The translations under genes were made by a program, and so were the position numbers. The notes under the pieces were generated by a model, which was given only the letters and a program-made list of their open reading frames with translations, was not told where the DNA came from and did no database searches. 64,000 nucleotides of DNA from Coregonus clupeaformis (Eukaryota > Chordata > Actinopteri > Salmoniformes > Salmonidae), in contig NC_059216.1 of the NCBI RefSeq assembly GCF_020615455.1, positions 17,155,699 to 17,219,698 of the forward strand. Reading direction: 5' to 3'. How positions within the stretch are numbered: position 1 is the stretch's first letter; each line of letters starts with the position of its first letter. Positions 34,112 through 44,424 of this stretch are shown here, in pieces.

Positions 34112-34770
34112 AGAGAGGAGAGAGAGAAGAAGAGAGGAGGAGAGAGAGAGAAGAAGAGAGGAGGAGAGAGAGAGAAGAAGAGAGGGGGAGAGAGAGAGAG
34201 AAGAAGAGAGGAGGAGAGAGAGAGAGAAGAAGAGAGGAGGAGAGAGAGAGAAGAAGAGAGGAGGAGAGAGAGAGAGAGAAGAGAGGAGGAGAGAGAGAGA
34301 GAAGAAGAGAGAGAGAGAAGGAGAGAGGAGGAGAGAGAGAGAAGAAGAGAGGAGGAGAGAGAGAGAAGAAGAGAGGAGGAGGAGAGAGAGAGAGAAGAGA
34401 GGAGGAGAGAGAGAGGGGAGAAGAGAGGAGGAGGAGAGAGAGAGAGATAAGAGGGGAACAAGAAGGAGAGCGAGGGAAAACTAGAGAGCCAGAAAATAGG
34501 TGTTGAGAAAAGAGGAGAGAGAGAGGAGGAGAGAGAGAGAGGAGAAGAGGGGAGGGGAGGAGAGAGAGAGAGGAGAAGAGAGGGAGAGAGAGAGAGGGGA
34601 GAGGAGAAGAGAGAGGAGAAGAGAGGAGGAGAGAGAGAGAGAGAAGAAGAGAGGAGTAGAGAGAGAGAGAGAGAAGAAGAGGGGAGTAGAGAGAGAGAGA
34701 AGAAGAGAGGAGGAGAGAGAGGAGAACAGGGAAAGAGAGGAGGGGAGAGAGAGAGGAGGGGGAATGGAGA
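34010..34770. repeat. Purine-rich GAGAGAGA/GAAGAAGAGAGGAGGA array
   Basis: About 760 bp almost entirely purine on the plus strand. The units are roughly 29-31 bp (GAGAGAGAGAAGAAGAGAGG then AGGA). There is a short non-repeat break near 34458-34500. Confidence 0.93.
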
Positions 34771-36529
34771 TCAAAGGAGGCAGTTGGAGGTTAGTCACCT
34801 TGGCAGCCACAGTAGGGATGTAATCTCTCCTATGTTCATGAGCCCAGATTGTTGATGGCCTCAGCGGTCAGGGTGCATCTCATTTTGGGGCTAACCGCTG
34901 CCCCGGCACACACACACACTTATGGAGGGGATAATGAAAAGGGAATAATGCAGCTATCTATCTATCTAACTTGTCTCCTTAGCAGCAGCCTATAGTGCTA
35001 ACTCAGAGAAACACCTGATGGTATCAGCTCCTCACCTGACCTGACCTTACTAGCTGATGGGGCTTTCATCTAGAAGCATCCTGTTAACCTTGGTTAACAG
35101 CTCTGACTATGAGGTTGGCTCAGTACGCACGCCTGGCATGGAAACGGGAGCTAGAGAGAGAAAGTCAGTGGTATTTCAGCTGAGGTGGAACTGATTGTGC
35201 ATTGACATGGTGTATTATAGGCCTAGCTGTACTGTACTGCAGATTATGTAGCTTATGGTGTTGCTTGTGGTGTCCAGTTCTCTTTCATCTCTGTGGTTCC
35301 TCTGGTCTCTCCTTCTCTTGGACCCTGTTGTGTCTCAAAGCAGTCATCCTCTCTTAGGGTGTTCCCCTCTCTCCCTTTCCCTCTTCTCTTGGGCTGTCCC
35401 CCTTTCCGCTCTACCCTCCCCTCTTTCCACCTCTGTCTCTCACCCTCTCTCCTCTCTCCCACTCTTCCCCTCTCTCCCCTCTCCCCTTCTTCCTCGCCCT
35501 CCTCTTTCCCTCCCTTATTCTCTGTCTCCTTAAGTGCTTGCAGGGTTGTGATCCGTAGCAAGGGGGTTAGCCGCGGTAGCGTGCTAAATGCTAAAACAGT
35601 CCTCTGTATGCCTGTCATGTCTGTTCAGGCTGCTTACGGCTGCAACACCGCTCTGGTTGGCTGGATCCATATGTCACTCAAATAGGCAACCTGTGCTCTG
35701 GCAACGGCCCAGTCACCAGCCAGCCGTATTGCCACGGTGATAGAATTATGAAAATTCTGTCTATGCTCATTGTCCCAATTGAATTACAAGCAGGTTTCTC
35801 TCTCTCCCAATCTGCCGTAGGGTTCTAAACGGGTTGTGGTGGCGATGTCGCCCGCAACAGGGCTCAGCCAGGGTTACCACGGCAGCAGCAGGCCCATTTC
35901 CATGGGCGACAGGAATATATCATTGTCTGCCTTTGTTTTGTCATGATGGATTGTTGGGATTCTTCTGTGGCATTGCCCTTTGTTATTGGTCTGTGTTTTT
36001 CCTGTTTGAAGCTCAAGCCTTGGATTTCTTATGATATCAGTATTACATTTTATGCTGTTGAGTTTTAGGATCTGTATTCTTCACCTTTATTGCATAAGGC
36101 TGTGTCTTGTGTGTTGTTGACTGAGATAGAGTCTGCAGGACTCAGCAAATATTGGAGCAGATATTGTGTGCTTGTCTTGTCTAGTCTAGTCTAGTCTATA
36201 ACAGACATAAAACACTGTTCAGTTCTCAGGAAACCTGAATGAAACATGAGATGTGTCTGTTGTTTTTCTCTTCGGATCCCTGTTAGCTGTTGAAGAAGCA
36301 GCAGCTGTTCTTCCTGGGGTGCACACAAAACATAGAACATCACAAAATACAGAACACTAATGGGCAGGAACAGCAAAACACATTTAAACTAAGAACACTA
36401 CGACTAAAGAACAATACGACTATTTAAAAAGAAATTAAGAAATGAATGATACTAATCTCAAACATTCAAGTGCTTTGTCATGTAGACACTTTTAGGCTGT
36501 CCCCCTTTCCACCCTACAGCTAAAGAGTA
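34771..36529. other. Intron, no gene recognised
   Basis: Includes a pyrimidine-rich stretch (about 35360-35530) and otherwise ordinary intronic sequence. Confidence 0.55.
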
Positions 36530-37142
36530 ATGTGTGGGTGTGTGTAGTGTGTGTGTGTGTTAGAGTGTTTGTGTAAGGAGTGTGTGTGTTAGAGTGTGTG
36601 CGTGTTAGAGTGTGTGTGTAGAGTGTGTGTATAGCTGGTGTGTGTTAGAGTGTGTGTGTAGAGTGTGTGTGTGTTAGAGTGTGTGTTTTAGAGTGTGTGT
36701 GTGTTAGAGTGTGTGTGTAGATGGTGTGTGTTAGAGTGTGTGTGTTAGAGTGTGTGTATAGCCGGTGTGTGTAGATGGTGTGTGTAGAGGGTGTGTGTAG
36801 ATGGTGTGTGTTAGAGTGTGTGTGTTAGAGTGTGTGTATAGATGGTGTGTGTTAGAGTGTGTGTGTTAGAGTGTGTGTGTAGATGGTGTGTGTTAGAGTG
36901 TGTGTGTAGATGGTGTGTGTTAGAGTGTGTGTGTAGATGGTGTGTGTTAGAGTGTGTGTGTAGAGTGTGTGTGTGTTAGAGTGTGTGTGTGTGTTAGAGT
37001 GTGTGTGTTAGAGTGTGTGTATAGTGGGTGTGTGTAGAGTGTGTGTGTAGATGGTGTGTGTAGAGTGTGTGTGTAGATGGTGTGTGTAGATGGTGTGTGT
37101 TAGAGTGTGTGTGTAGAGGGTGTGTGTTAGAGTGTGTGTGCT
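36530..37142. repeat. GT-rich minisatellite (TGTGTGTTAGAG / TGTGTGTAGATGG)
   Basis: About 600 bp alternating GTGTGTGTTAGA and GTGTGTAGATGG blocks in irregular order. Confidence 0.94.
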
Positions 37143-38304
37143 ATCTGAGTCAATCAATACCGTTACACACCTGCACATTACATTATTATGACAGTATTCT
37201 TCATACTAGTGTAGTACTAGTCATATTACTCCACAGCGTTACACTCTCCTTCTCATTACAGCTGAACCATACGTAGGCACATTATCTCTACAACAATGCC
37301 TCATGAAAAGAGACCTACAGTATAAACACAGCTAATGCAGAGGAGGTTCTGTGTGGAGGGTGCTAATTTCTCCAGCCAGACAGGTTGCTGCTTATTGAGG
37401 TTTCATTCTGTCTCGTCTCACCTCGTCACGTCTGTCTGTCTGGGCTATAGAGAGAGAGGAAGCAGGCAGCCCATGGTTGTTGTCATGGCTAAATCACCAT
37501 TGAGCATTATCCTCACTACCAAACCTGTCCTGTCTGTTTCTACCCGTAATGACTAGAGAGGAACGTAACGTCAACATACACACTGTTGAGCCTGGTGTTC
37601 ATTGCCTTTTATGGAGTGTGTGAATAGCTTTTAGGCTAAATAGCTGTGTGTATGTGTTTTTTGTGTTTGTTAATGCATGAGTGTGTGAGACAGTGTTTTT
37701 GTTCGTCAATATACTGTAATATGCTTGGTGTGTGTGCCTGTGTGTGTTGTCTCATTAGTCCCAGCAGACGCACTGAGGTCAGAGGTCAGCTTGGCACTGG
37801 GGTTAATAGCTTGGCCCTGCTCCTACCAGCATCACCTTTGTTTTCACTGGTACACACACACACAAACTATGTCACATATATACTCAAAACATCAGAATGC
37901 CTGTTTAGGTTTCCTGTATATTAGACTGTAGACTATGGGCAGTATCAGGTGCATACTTCAAGCCCCAGCATGTATTCTACAGATATATAAAAGACTGGGA
38001 AGTCTTCCTGGGTTCACATCATCAGGCCCGAAAGTTGTAGTAGTTGTAACTGACCTCGTCTTTGGCCCGCTCCGGTTTCAGCCCGCTTTACACCACTGTT
38101 TAAAGGATTTTATGAAGAGGTTTTGGTTCGCTCCCACACTCGTTTAAAGGATCAATTCTGAATGCTCCCACTTTGATCTGTCACACACACTCGTAACATA
38201 GTTACAGTAATATAATCATCCTAAAAATAAATCACTTTTATTTGTGGAGCCTGCTTATGTCAGGGAAGGACATTTAAAATGACAGTTTTGGAGCCAGTGT
38301 GCAT

Positions 38305-38306
<2 letters not shown>
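37143..38306. other. Intron, no gene recognised
   Basis: Single-copy-looking sequence. No coding, RNA or transposon signature. Confidence 0.55.

Positions 38307-38363
<57 letters not shown>
38307..38363. repeat. (TG)n microsatellite
   Basis: About 28 clean TG units. A second, shorter GTGTGCG-type run lies at about 38576-38621. Confidence 0.95.
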
Positions 38364-38365
<2 letters not shown>

Positions 38366-38577
38366 CTGTGAGAACTCCTTACATCAGTTTGTATAGTTGA
38401 ACTCAGGCATTGTTTTTGCATGTGCTGAAATTACAGTTTATGCCACGTTTAACAACGGTCTTGGACAGGGCAGAATAAGATTAAAGGAAAACATGACAAG
38501 AAAAGTCCCGTCAGACTACACTGGCTGGCAGCAGTAAATGTTTTGATTTCTTGTGCATAGTTAACCATCCATGCGGT

Positions 38578-38608
<31 letters not shown>

Positions 38609-38621
38609 CGTGTGTGCGTGC

Positions 38622-39763
38622 GAAGCAGAGAATGGGTCCTGGGGCAGCTGCTCATTAGAATATGTGGCATAAGAGCTGTTCAACAATGGGAAAGAGTGGG
38701 AGGGATGGAGAGATGAAGCAATGGAGGAGTAGAGGGGAGTAGAGGGTTTGTGTTTGATGGCACTGTCGGGTTGGGGAAACTACTCCTGCATTCCAGAGAC
38801 AACAGCAGTTCGTTCCCTGGCTCCCATCACCCCAGACACAGCATAGAGGAAATCCTCAGGGGAGAGATGAGGGAGAGAGCCTTTCAGTATATCTGCATAA
38901 AGCCCAACACGGAGGGATTCACACTGGGACAATACCCAGATTAACCCAGTGGGGTTGGCACACGTTGGGGCAACTAGTTGTACATATCTATGGACACGTT
39001 TCTGTCAATACACACACAGACATAAACAAAACACGTGCATAACACACATGTGCATGCACATAAACACACACAATCCACACACATTTAATAGTGTCACAAT
39101 ACACCGGGAATACGTATATCTAGCCCAAGTCATTACTGCTTCAGCTCAAACATGTGTCCTCTATTAGAGTTATGGCCTGCCTGAGCTCACAGTACAGCAT
39201 GTCCCCTCCCCATCTATGTTCTGTCAGTAGGAGAGAGGATGGGGGGAGGAGTTTGGCAGGAGATAGGACATGCAACATTAGTGAAGACCCCAGTTGCTCT
39301 GTGACTGAACTTGGCAGGAGAGCATAGCTAGAATACTGTGTCACAGTTGGCACAGTGCTGCTAACATGATATGGCTATAATTCAACTGGGAATAGATGAA
39401 TGGAGGATCTGGTTGAAGATTATTGGTTGGTCCTGGTTCCTATGAATACTCTCATTGGCTCTATGGGGAAGTAGGGCAATTGAATGAGGATACATTATGT
39501 TGGTTTTTAGACTGTTATGATATTTGGCTCCTTCAGCAAAGATGGGAGGTACTAACCTTTTGGATTATTTTGATTGGCCGAGCAGATTGACTTCCTTGCT
39601 GCTCTAACTTTGATTGGTTGTTCGAGTCGATATTCATGTATAATAAGGAATTCCACTCAACCATGCCCACAAATTAGGGAAAACAAACATTCTTTCCGAT
39701 TGACCCCCATTGTAAAAGAGCCAATTTCGTCATTGATTTTTTGTTATACAGAAATAACAAAAC
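38622..39763. other. Intron, no gene recognised
   Basis: Short CA-rich bits at about 39008-39084. From about 39560 the sequence leads into the THAP relic and may belong to the same transposon. Confidence 0.45.
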
Positions 39764-39957
39764 ATGCCGAAAAGCTGCTGTGTTGTTCAATGTAACCAGG
39801 TCAAAAATCCCGACCTACGGTTCGCAATGCTCCCACTTAGGGAAATAGAGCCTGCGAGAAGAGCCCTGTGGCTTTAGGCTATTCGGCGTGGGAGAGTGGG
39901 AAATGTGGGGACCCGGTGTCCAACGTAACTATGTGTGTGGAAAACATTTCATCACAG
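39764..39957 (+). pseudogene. THAP zinc-finger exon relic of a DNA transposon
   Basis: The ATG at 39764 begins MPKSCCVVQCNQVKNPDLRF, giving the N-terminal Met-Pro and the first Cys pair of a THAP (C2CH) DNA-binding domain. After ARRALWL comes an in-frame TAG, then GRVG. Reading in another frame near the end gives YVCGKHFITG, which supplies the final CxxH followed by the Phe typical of THAP domains. The coding part is followed by CAG|GTAAGA, a consensus splice donor, so it looks like a first coding exon. THAP domains occur in P-like, ISL2EU/Harbinger-like and Kolobok transposases as well as host THAP genes. The frame change and stop argue for a dead transposon copy. The downstream exons were not found. 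Confidence 0.6.
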
Positions 39958-40218
39958 GTAAGACATTTAACTTGTTTAGGATAGTCAGTTTGTAACTCAG
40001 GGGTGTAGTGCTGCAGGAGCGCAGAGGAGCGGCGCTCCCTTACCTTTTTCAATTTGAGAATACACAGAGCTGGTAAAACTATTTTTGGAAAATGTATTCT
40101 GATAAATTATATTTAATTACCACTTAAATTCTAAATGCATAGGCTATTCCATGATACTGATTGAGATCAATCAAATGATTAGCATGCAGTTGCACCGGTA
40201 AAATATGAAGTGATAACT

Positions 40219-40460
40219 TTTGTATTTTATTTTTTATTTAACCTTTATTTAACTAGGCAAGTCAGTTAAGAACAAATTCTTATTTACAATGACGGCCTAC
40301 ACTGGCCAAACCCGGACGACACTGGGCCAATTGTGCGCCGCCCTATGGGACTCCCAATCACGGCCGGTTGTGATACAGCCTGGAATCGAACCAGGGGTCT
40401 GTAGTGACGCCTCAAGCACTGAGATGCAGTGCCTTAGATCGCTGCGTTACTGGGGAGCTC
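40219..40460 (-). mobile_element. HpaI-family tRNA-derived SINE
   Basis: On the minus strand it runs from the tRNA-like head at about 40460 (CAGTAACGCAGCGATCTAAG) through a perfect Pol III B box GGTTCGATTCC (plus strand 40382-40392). It continues through CCGGCCGTGATTGGGAGTCC and GCCGTCATTGTAAATAAGAA to the AAATAAAGGTTAAATAAA tail at about 40220. This is the salmonid HpaI SINE; it is the best single indicator of the host group. It appears full length or nearly so. Confidence 0.9.
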
Positions 40461-40892
40461 ATGTTGCGGTGACCGTGTTACCGCCACACTGGCGGTCACG
40501 AGTCATGACCGCAGTCAAATTCCACGTGACCGTTTAGTCACGGTAACTAGGCTTCTCCAAGCTCTGATGCTGCTGATGGTCATTAGTAGCCTACCAAACT
40601 TTCTAACTGCCTGGTACTCAGCACGCTATTGTCCCTCTGATCACTCTGACATACACTACCGGTCAAAGGTTTTAGAACACCTACTCATTCAAGAGTTTTT
40701 CTTTATTTTTACTATTTTCTACATTGTAGAATAATAGTGAAGACATCAAAACTATGAAATAACACATATGGAATCATGTAGTAACCAAAAAGTGTTAAAC
40801 AAATCAAAATATATTTGATATTTGAGATTCCTCAAATAGCCACCCTTTGCCTTGATGACAGCTTTGCACACTCTTGGCATTCTTTCAACCAG

Positions 40893-41088
40893 CTTATTTT
40901 TATTTATTTTATTTTTGGTCATTTAGCAGACGCTCTTATCCAGAGCGACTTACAGGAGCAATTAGGGTTAAGTGCCTTGCTCAAGGGCACATCGACAGAT
41001 TTTTCACCTAGTCGGCTCGGGGATTAGAACCAGCGACCTTTCGGTTACTGGCACAACGCTCTTACCCACTAAGCTACCTGCCGCCCCT
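40893..41088 (-). mobile_element. tRNA-derived SINE inserted in Tc1-C
   Basis: On the minus strand it starts with a tRNA-like head (GGCGGCAGGTAGCTTAGTGG, containing an A box) at about 41088, followed by the B box GGTTCTAATCC. It continues GCCCTTGAGCAAGGCACTTA and ends with the tail CTCTGGATAAGAGCGTCTGC followed by TAAATGAC and an A/T-rich end. The same tail occurs at the 3' end of the L2-type LINE at 47034. Family name not asserted. Confidence 0.8.
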
Positions 41089-41259
41089 CATGAGGTAGTC
41101 ACCTGGAATGCATTTCAATTAACAGGTGTGCCTTCTTAAAAGTTAATTTGTGGAATTGATTTCCTTCTTAATGCGTTTGAGCCAATCAGTGACAATTGTG
41201 ACAAGGTAGGGGGGGTATACAGAAGATAGCCCTATTTGGTAAAAGACCAAGTCCATATT

Positions 41260-42185
41260 ATGGCAAGAACAGCTCAAATAAGCAAAGAGAAATGACAGTC
41301 CATCATTACTTTAAGACATGAAGGTCAGTCATGAGGACCGCCACAGTAATGGAAGACCCAGAGTTACCTCTGCTGCAGAGGATAAGTTCATTAGAGTTAC
41401 CAGCCTCAGAAATTGCAGCCCACATAAATGCTTCACAGAGTTCAAGTAACAGACACATCTCAACATCAACTGTTCAGAGGAGACTGTGTGAATCAGGCCT
41501 TCATGGTCGAATTGCTGCAAAGAAACCACTACTAAAGGACACCAATAAAAAGAAGAGACTTGCTTGGGCCAAGAAACACAAGCAATGGACATTAGACTGG
41601 TGGAAATGTGTCCTTTGGTCTGGAGTCCAAATTGGAGATTTTTGGTTCCAACCGCCGTGTCTTTGTGAGATGCGGTGTGGGTGAACGGATGATCTCAGCA
41701 TTTGTATTTCCCACCGTAAACCATAGAGGAGGAGGTGTTATGGTGTGGGGGTGCTTTGCTGGTGACACTGTCTGTGATTTATTTAGAATTCAAGGCACAC
41801 TTAACCAGCATGGCTACCACAGCATTCTGCAGCGATACGACATCCCATCTGGTTTGGGCTTAGTGGGACTATAATTTGTTTTTCAACAGGACACCTCCAG
41901 TCTGTGTAAGGGCTATTTTACCAAGAAGGAGAGTGATGGAGTGCTGCATCAGATGACCTGGCCTCCACAATCCCCCGACCTCAACCAAATTGAGATGGTT
42001 TGGGATGAGTTGGACCGCAGAGTGAAGGAAAAGCTGCCAACAAGTGCTCAGCATATGTGGGAACTCCTTCAAGTCTGTTGGAAAAGCATTCCAGGTGAAG
42101 CTGGTTGAGAGAATGCCAAGAGTGTGCAAAGTTGTCATCAAGGCAAATGGTGGCTATTTGAAGAATCTCAAATCTCAAATATATT
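41260..42185 (+). pseudogene. Tc1-like transposase, heavily degenerate
   Basis: The ATG at 41260 begins MARTAQISKEK and is then stopped by TGA; in relatives this codon is Arg. After HEGQS the sequence appears to skip most of the helix-turn-helix region and resumes at GRPRVTS. Later pieces such as FGSNRRVFVR, GGGVMVWGCFAGDTVCDLFR and NQHGYHSILQRYD lie in other frames. The first Asp block is damaged (TCTGGAGTCC where relatives have an added AT giving Ser-Asp-Glu-Ser). The second block after QQD lacks the DPKH part. The Glu block QSPDLNQIEMVWDEL is still readable. This is an old, dead copy. Confidence 0.85.
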
Positions 42186-42341
42186 TAGATTCTTTAACCA
42201 CTTTTTTAGTTACTACATGATTCCATATGTGTAATTTCATAGATTTGATATCTTCACTATTATTCTACATGTAGAAAAAATTAAAAATAAAGAAAAACCC
42301 TTGAATGAGTAGGTGTTCTAAATCTTTTGACCGGTAGTGTA

Positions 42342-42829
42342 AATGCAAATGTTTTCGGAAATCAAATCAAACACTTCATCAGAGCCCATGAACTCATGTT
42401 GCACAACATTTCTATAGGCTAGGCCTACTATATTTATTTATCAACTTTCCAAATATTAAGCACAGTCCTTCGCTTTACAACAGGAGTATAGCCTACCTGG
42501 CTAGCATTCAAATGAACCACGGGAAAAGCGTCCTCCATTTGCTATTTAATTGAATAGATTACATGTATTATTTTTTTCCATGCCCCTGTTCCGAGACAGG
42601 TGCATGATAATGGTTCATTCTAGATCAAAACTAATTTCATTTATATATTAAAGACAACATTAAATTAAAAATAGTCTGGTGAGTGACAATATTAATCACT
42701 TGTGAATGATGTATTATCACTTGTGAATGATGCCCAGTGTGTGAAGTAAGGCAAGAAACAGCTCATGCCTTTTTTTTGCGACCTTTTCAAATTATAGTTG
42801 CACACCTCATGTAGTTTAGCCCATAGCCC
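42342..42829. other. Segment of the hAT-like host repeat between two Tc1 elements
   Basis: AT-rich with the direct repeat TATTAATCACTTGTGAATGATG (42689-42711, partly repeated at 42715-42731). No gene. Confidence 0.45.
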
Positions 42830-42831
42830 TA

Positions 42832-44422
42832 CAGTTGAAGTCGGAAGTTTACATACACTTAGGTTGGAGTCATTAAAACTCGTTTTCCAACCACTCCAAA
42901 AATGTATTGTTAAAAAACTATAGTTTTGGCAAGTCGGTTAGGACATCTACTTTGTGCATGACACAAGTCATCTTTCCAACAATTGTTTACAGACAGATTA
43001 TTTCACTTATAATTCACTGTATCACAATTCCAGTGGGTCAGAAGTTTACATACACTAAGTTGACTGTGCCTTTAAACAGCTTGGAAAATTCCAGAAAATG
43101 ATGTCATGGCTTTAGAAGCTTCTGATAGGCTAATTGACATCATTTGAGTCAATTGGAGGCGTACCTGTGGATGTATTTCAAGGCCTACCTTCAAACTCAG
43201 TGCCTCTTTGCTTGACATCATGGGAAAATCAGAAGAAATCAACCAAGACCTCAGAAAAAAAATTGTAGACCTCCACAAGTCTGGTTCATCCTTGGGAGCA
43301 ATTTCCAAACGCCTGAAAGTACCACGTTCATCTATACAAATAATAGTACGCAAGTATAAACACCATGGGACCACGCAGCCGTCATACCGCTCAGGAAGGA
43401 GACGTGTTCTGTCTCCTCGAGATTAACGTACTTTGGTGCGAAAAGTGCAAATCAATCCCAGAACAACAGCAAAGGACCTTTTGAAGATGCTGGAGGAAAC
43501 AGGTACAAAAGTATCTATATCCACAGTAAAACAAGTCCTATATCGACATAACCTGAAAGGCCGCTCAGCAAGGAAGAAGCCACTGCTCCAAAACCGCCAT
43601 AAATAAGCCAGACTACGGTTTGCAACTGCACATGAGGACAAAGGTCGTACTTTTTGGAGAAATGTCCTCAGGTCTGATTAAACAAAAATAGAACTGTTTG
43701 GAAAAAAGGGTCGCTTCCAAGCCGAAGAACACCATCCCAACCGTGAAGCACGGGGGTGGCAGCATCATGCAGTGGGGGTGCTTTGCTGCAGGAGGGACTG
43801 GTGCACTTCACAAAATAGATGGCATCATGAGGAAGGAAAATTATGTGGATATGTTGAAGCAACATCTCAAGACATCAGTCAGGAAGTTAAAGCTTGGTCG
43901 CAAATGGGTCTTCCAAATGGACAATGACCCCAAGCATACTTCCAAAGTTGTGGCAAAATTGCTTAAGGACAACAAAGTCAAGGTATTGGAGTGGCCATCA
44001 CAAAGCCCTGACCTCAATCCTATAGAAAATTTGTGGGCAGAACTGAAAAAGCGTGTGCGAGCAAGGAGGCCTACAAACCTGACTCATTTACACCAGCTCT
44101 GTCAGGAGGAATAGGCCAAAATTCACCCAACTTATTGTGGGAAGCTTGTGGAAGGCTACTCGAAACGTTTGACCCAAGTTAAAAAATTTAAAGGCAATGC
44201 TACCAAATACTTCTGACCCACTGGGAATGTGATGAAAGAAATAAAAGCTGAAATAAATCATTCTCTCAACTATTATTCTGACATTTCACATTCTTAAAAT
44301 AAAGTGGTGATCCTAACTGACCTAAGACATGGAATTTCTACTAGGATTAAATGTCAGGAATTGTGAAAAACTGAGTTTAAATGTATTTGGCTAAGGTGTA
44401 TGTAAACTTCCGAATTCAACTG
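42832..44422 (+). mobile_element. Salmonid Tc1-like transposon (Tc1-D) of the Sleeping Beauty lineage
   Basis: The left end is CAGTTGAAGTCGGAAGTTTA followed by CATACACTTAGG. An inner direct repeat CAGTGGGTCAGAAGTTTACA lies at about 43032. The right side has the inner TTCTGACCCACTGGGAATG (about 44211) and the outer TAAACTTCCGAATTCAACTG ending at 44422. TA flanks are at 42830-42831 and 44423-44424. This is the IR/DR arrangement of about 230-bp inverted repeats, each holding two transposase-site repeats, of the natural salmonid family from which Sleeping Beauty was derived. The length of 1591 bp is normal for the family. Confidence 0.95.
43220..44216 (+). pseudogene. Sleeping Beauty-type transposase, inactive
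   Basis: The ATG at 43220 begins MGKSEEINQDLRKKIVDLHK, followed by the paired-like DNA-binding domain (SSIQIIVRKYKHHG) and the GRRRVLSPRD hinge. In-frame stops follow: TAA at 43424-43426 after PRD, TAA within LLQNRHK (about 43602-43604) and TAA directly after the first catalytic Asp (SD, about 43678-43680). After KIELFG a deletion of roughly 26 bp joins ELFG to a Lys/Gly-rich bit and shifts the frame. The remainder reads NTIPTVKHGGGSIMQWGCFA, MDNDPKHTSKVVAKLLKD and SPDLNPIENLWAELKKRV, then TAG in place of Trp after QEE (about 44112). The catalytic Asp, Asp and Glu codons are all still present. Confidence 0.93.
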
Positions 44423-44424
44423 TA

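Larger units (their letters stand above)
40654..42339 (+). mobile_element. Tc1-like transposon (Tc1-C), degenerate, carrying a SINE
   Basis: The left end is CACTACCGGTCAAAGGTTTT followed by AGAACACCTACTCATTCAAG. The right end is CTTGAATGAGTAGGTGTTCT followed by AAATCTTTTGACCGGTAGTG. Flanking TA is at 40652-40653 and 42340-42341. The inverted similarity extends over 100 bp (AGAATAATAGTGAAGACATC appears inverted near 42240-42275). A SINE (about 40893-41088) is inserted in the 5' part of the element between ACCAGCTT and ATGAGGTAG. Confidence 0.92.

Noticed and set aside
40382..40440. tRNA gene (A and B boxes visible)
   Set aside because: It is the tRNA-derived head of the HpaI SINE, without a proper cloverleaf and with the SINE body and tail attached. 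The same holds for the SINE at 40893-41088.
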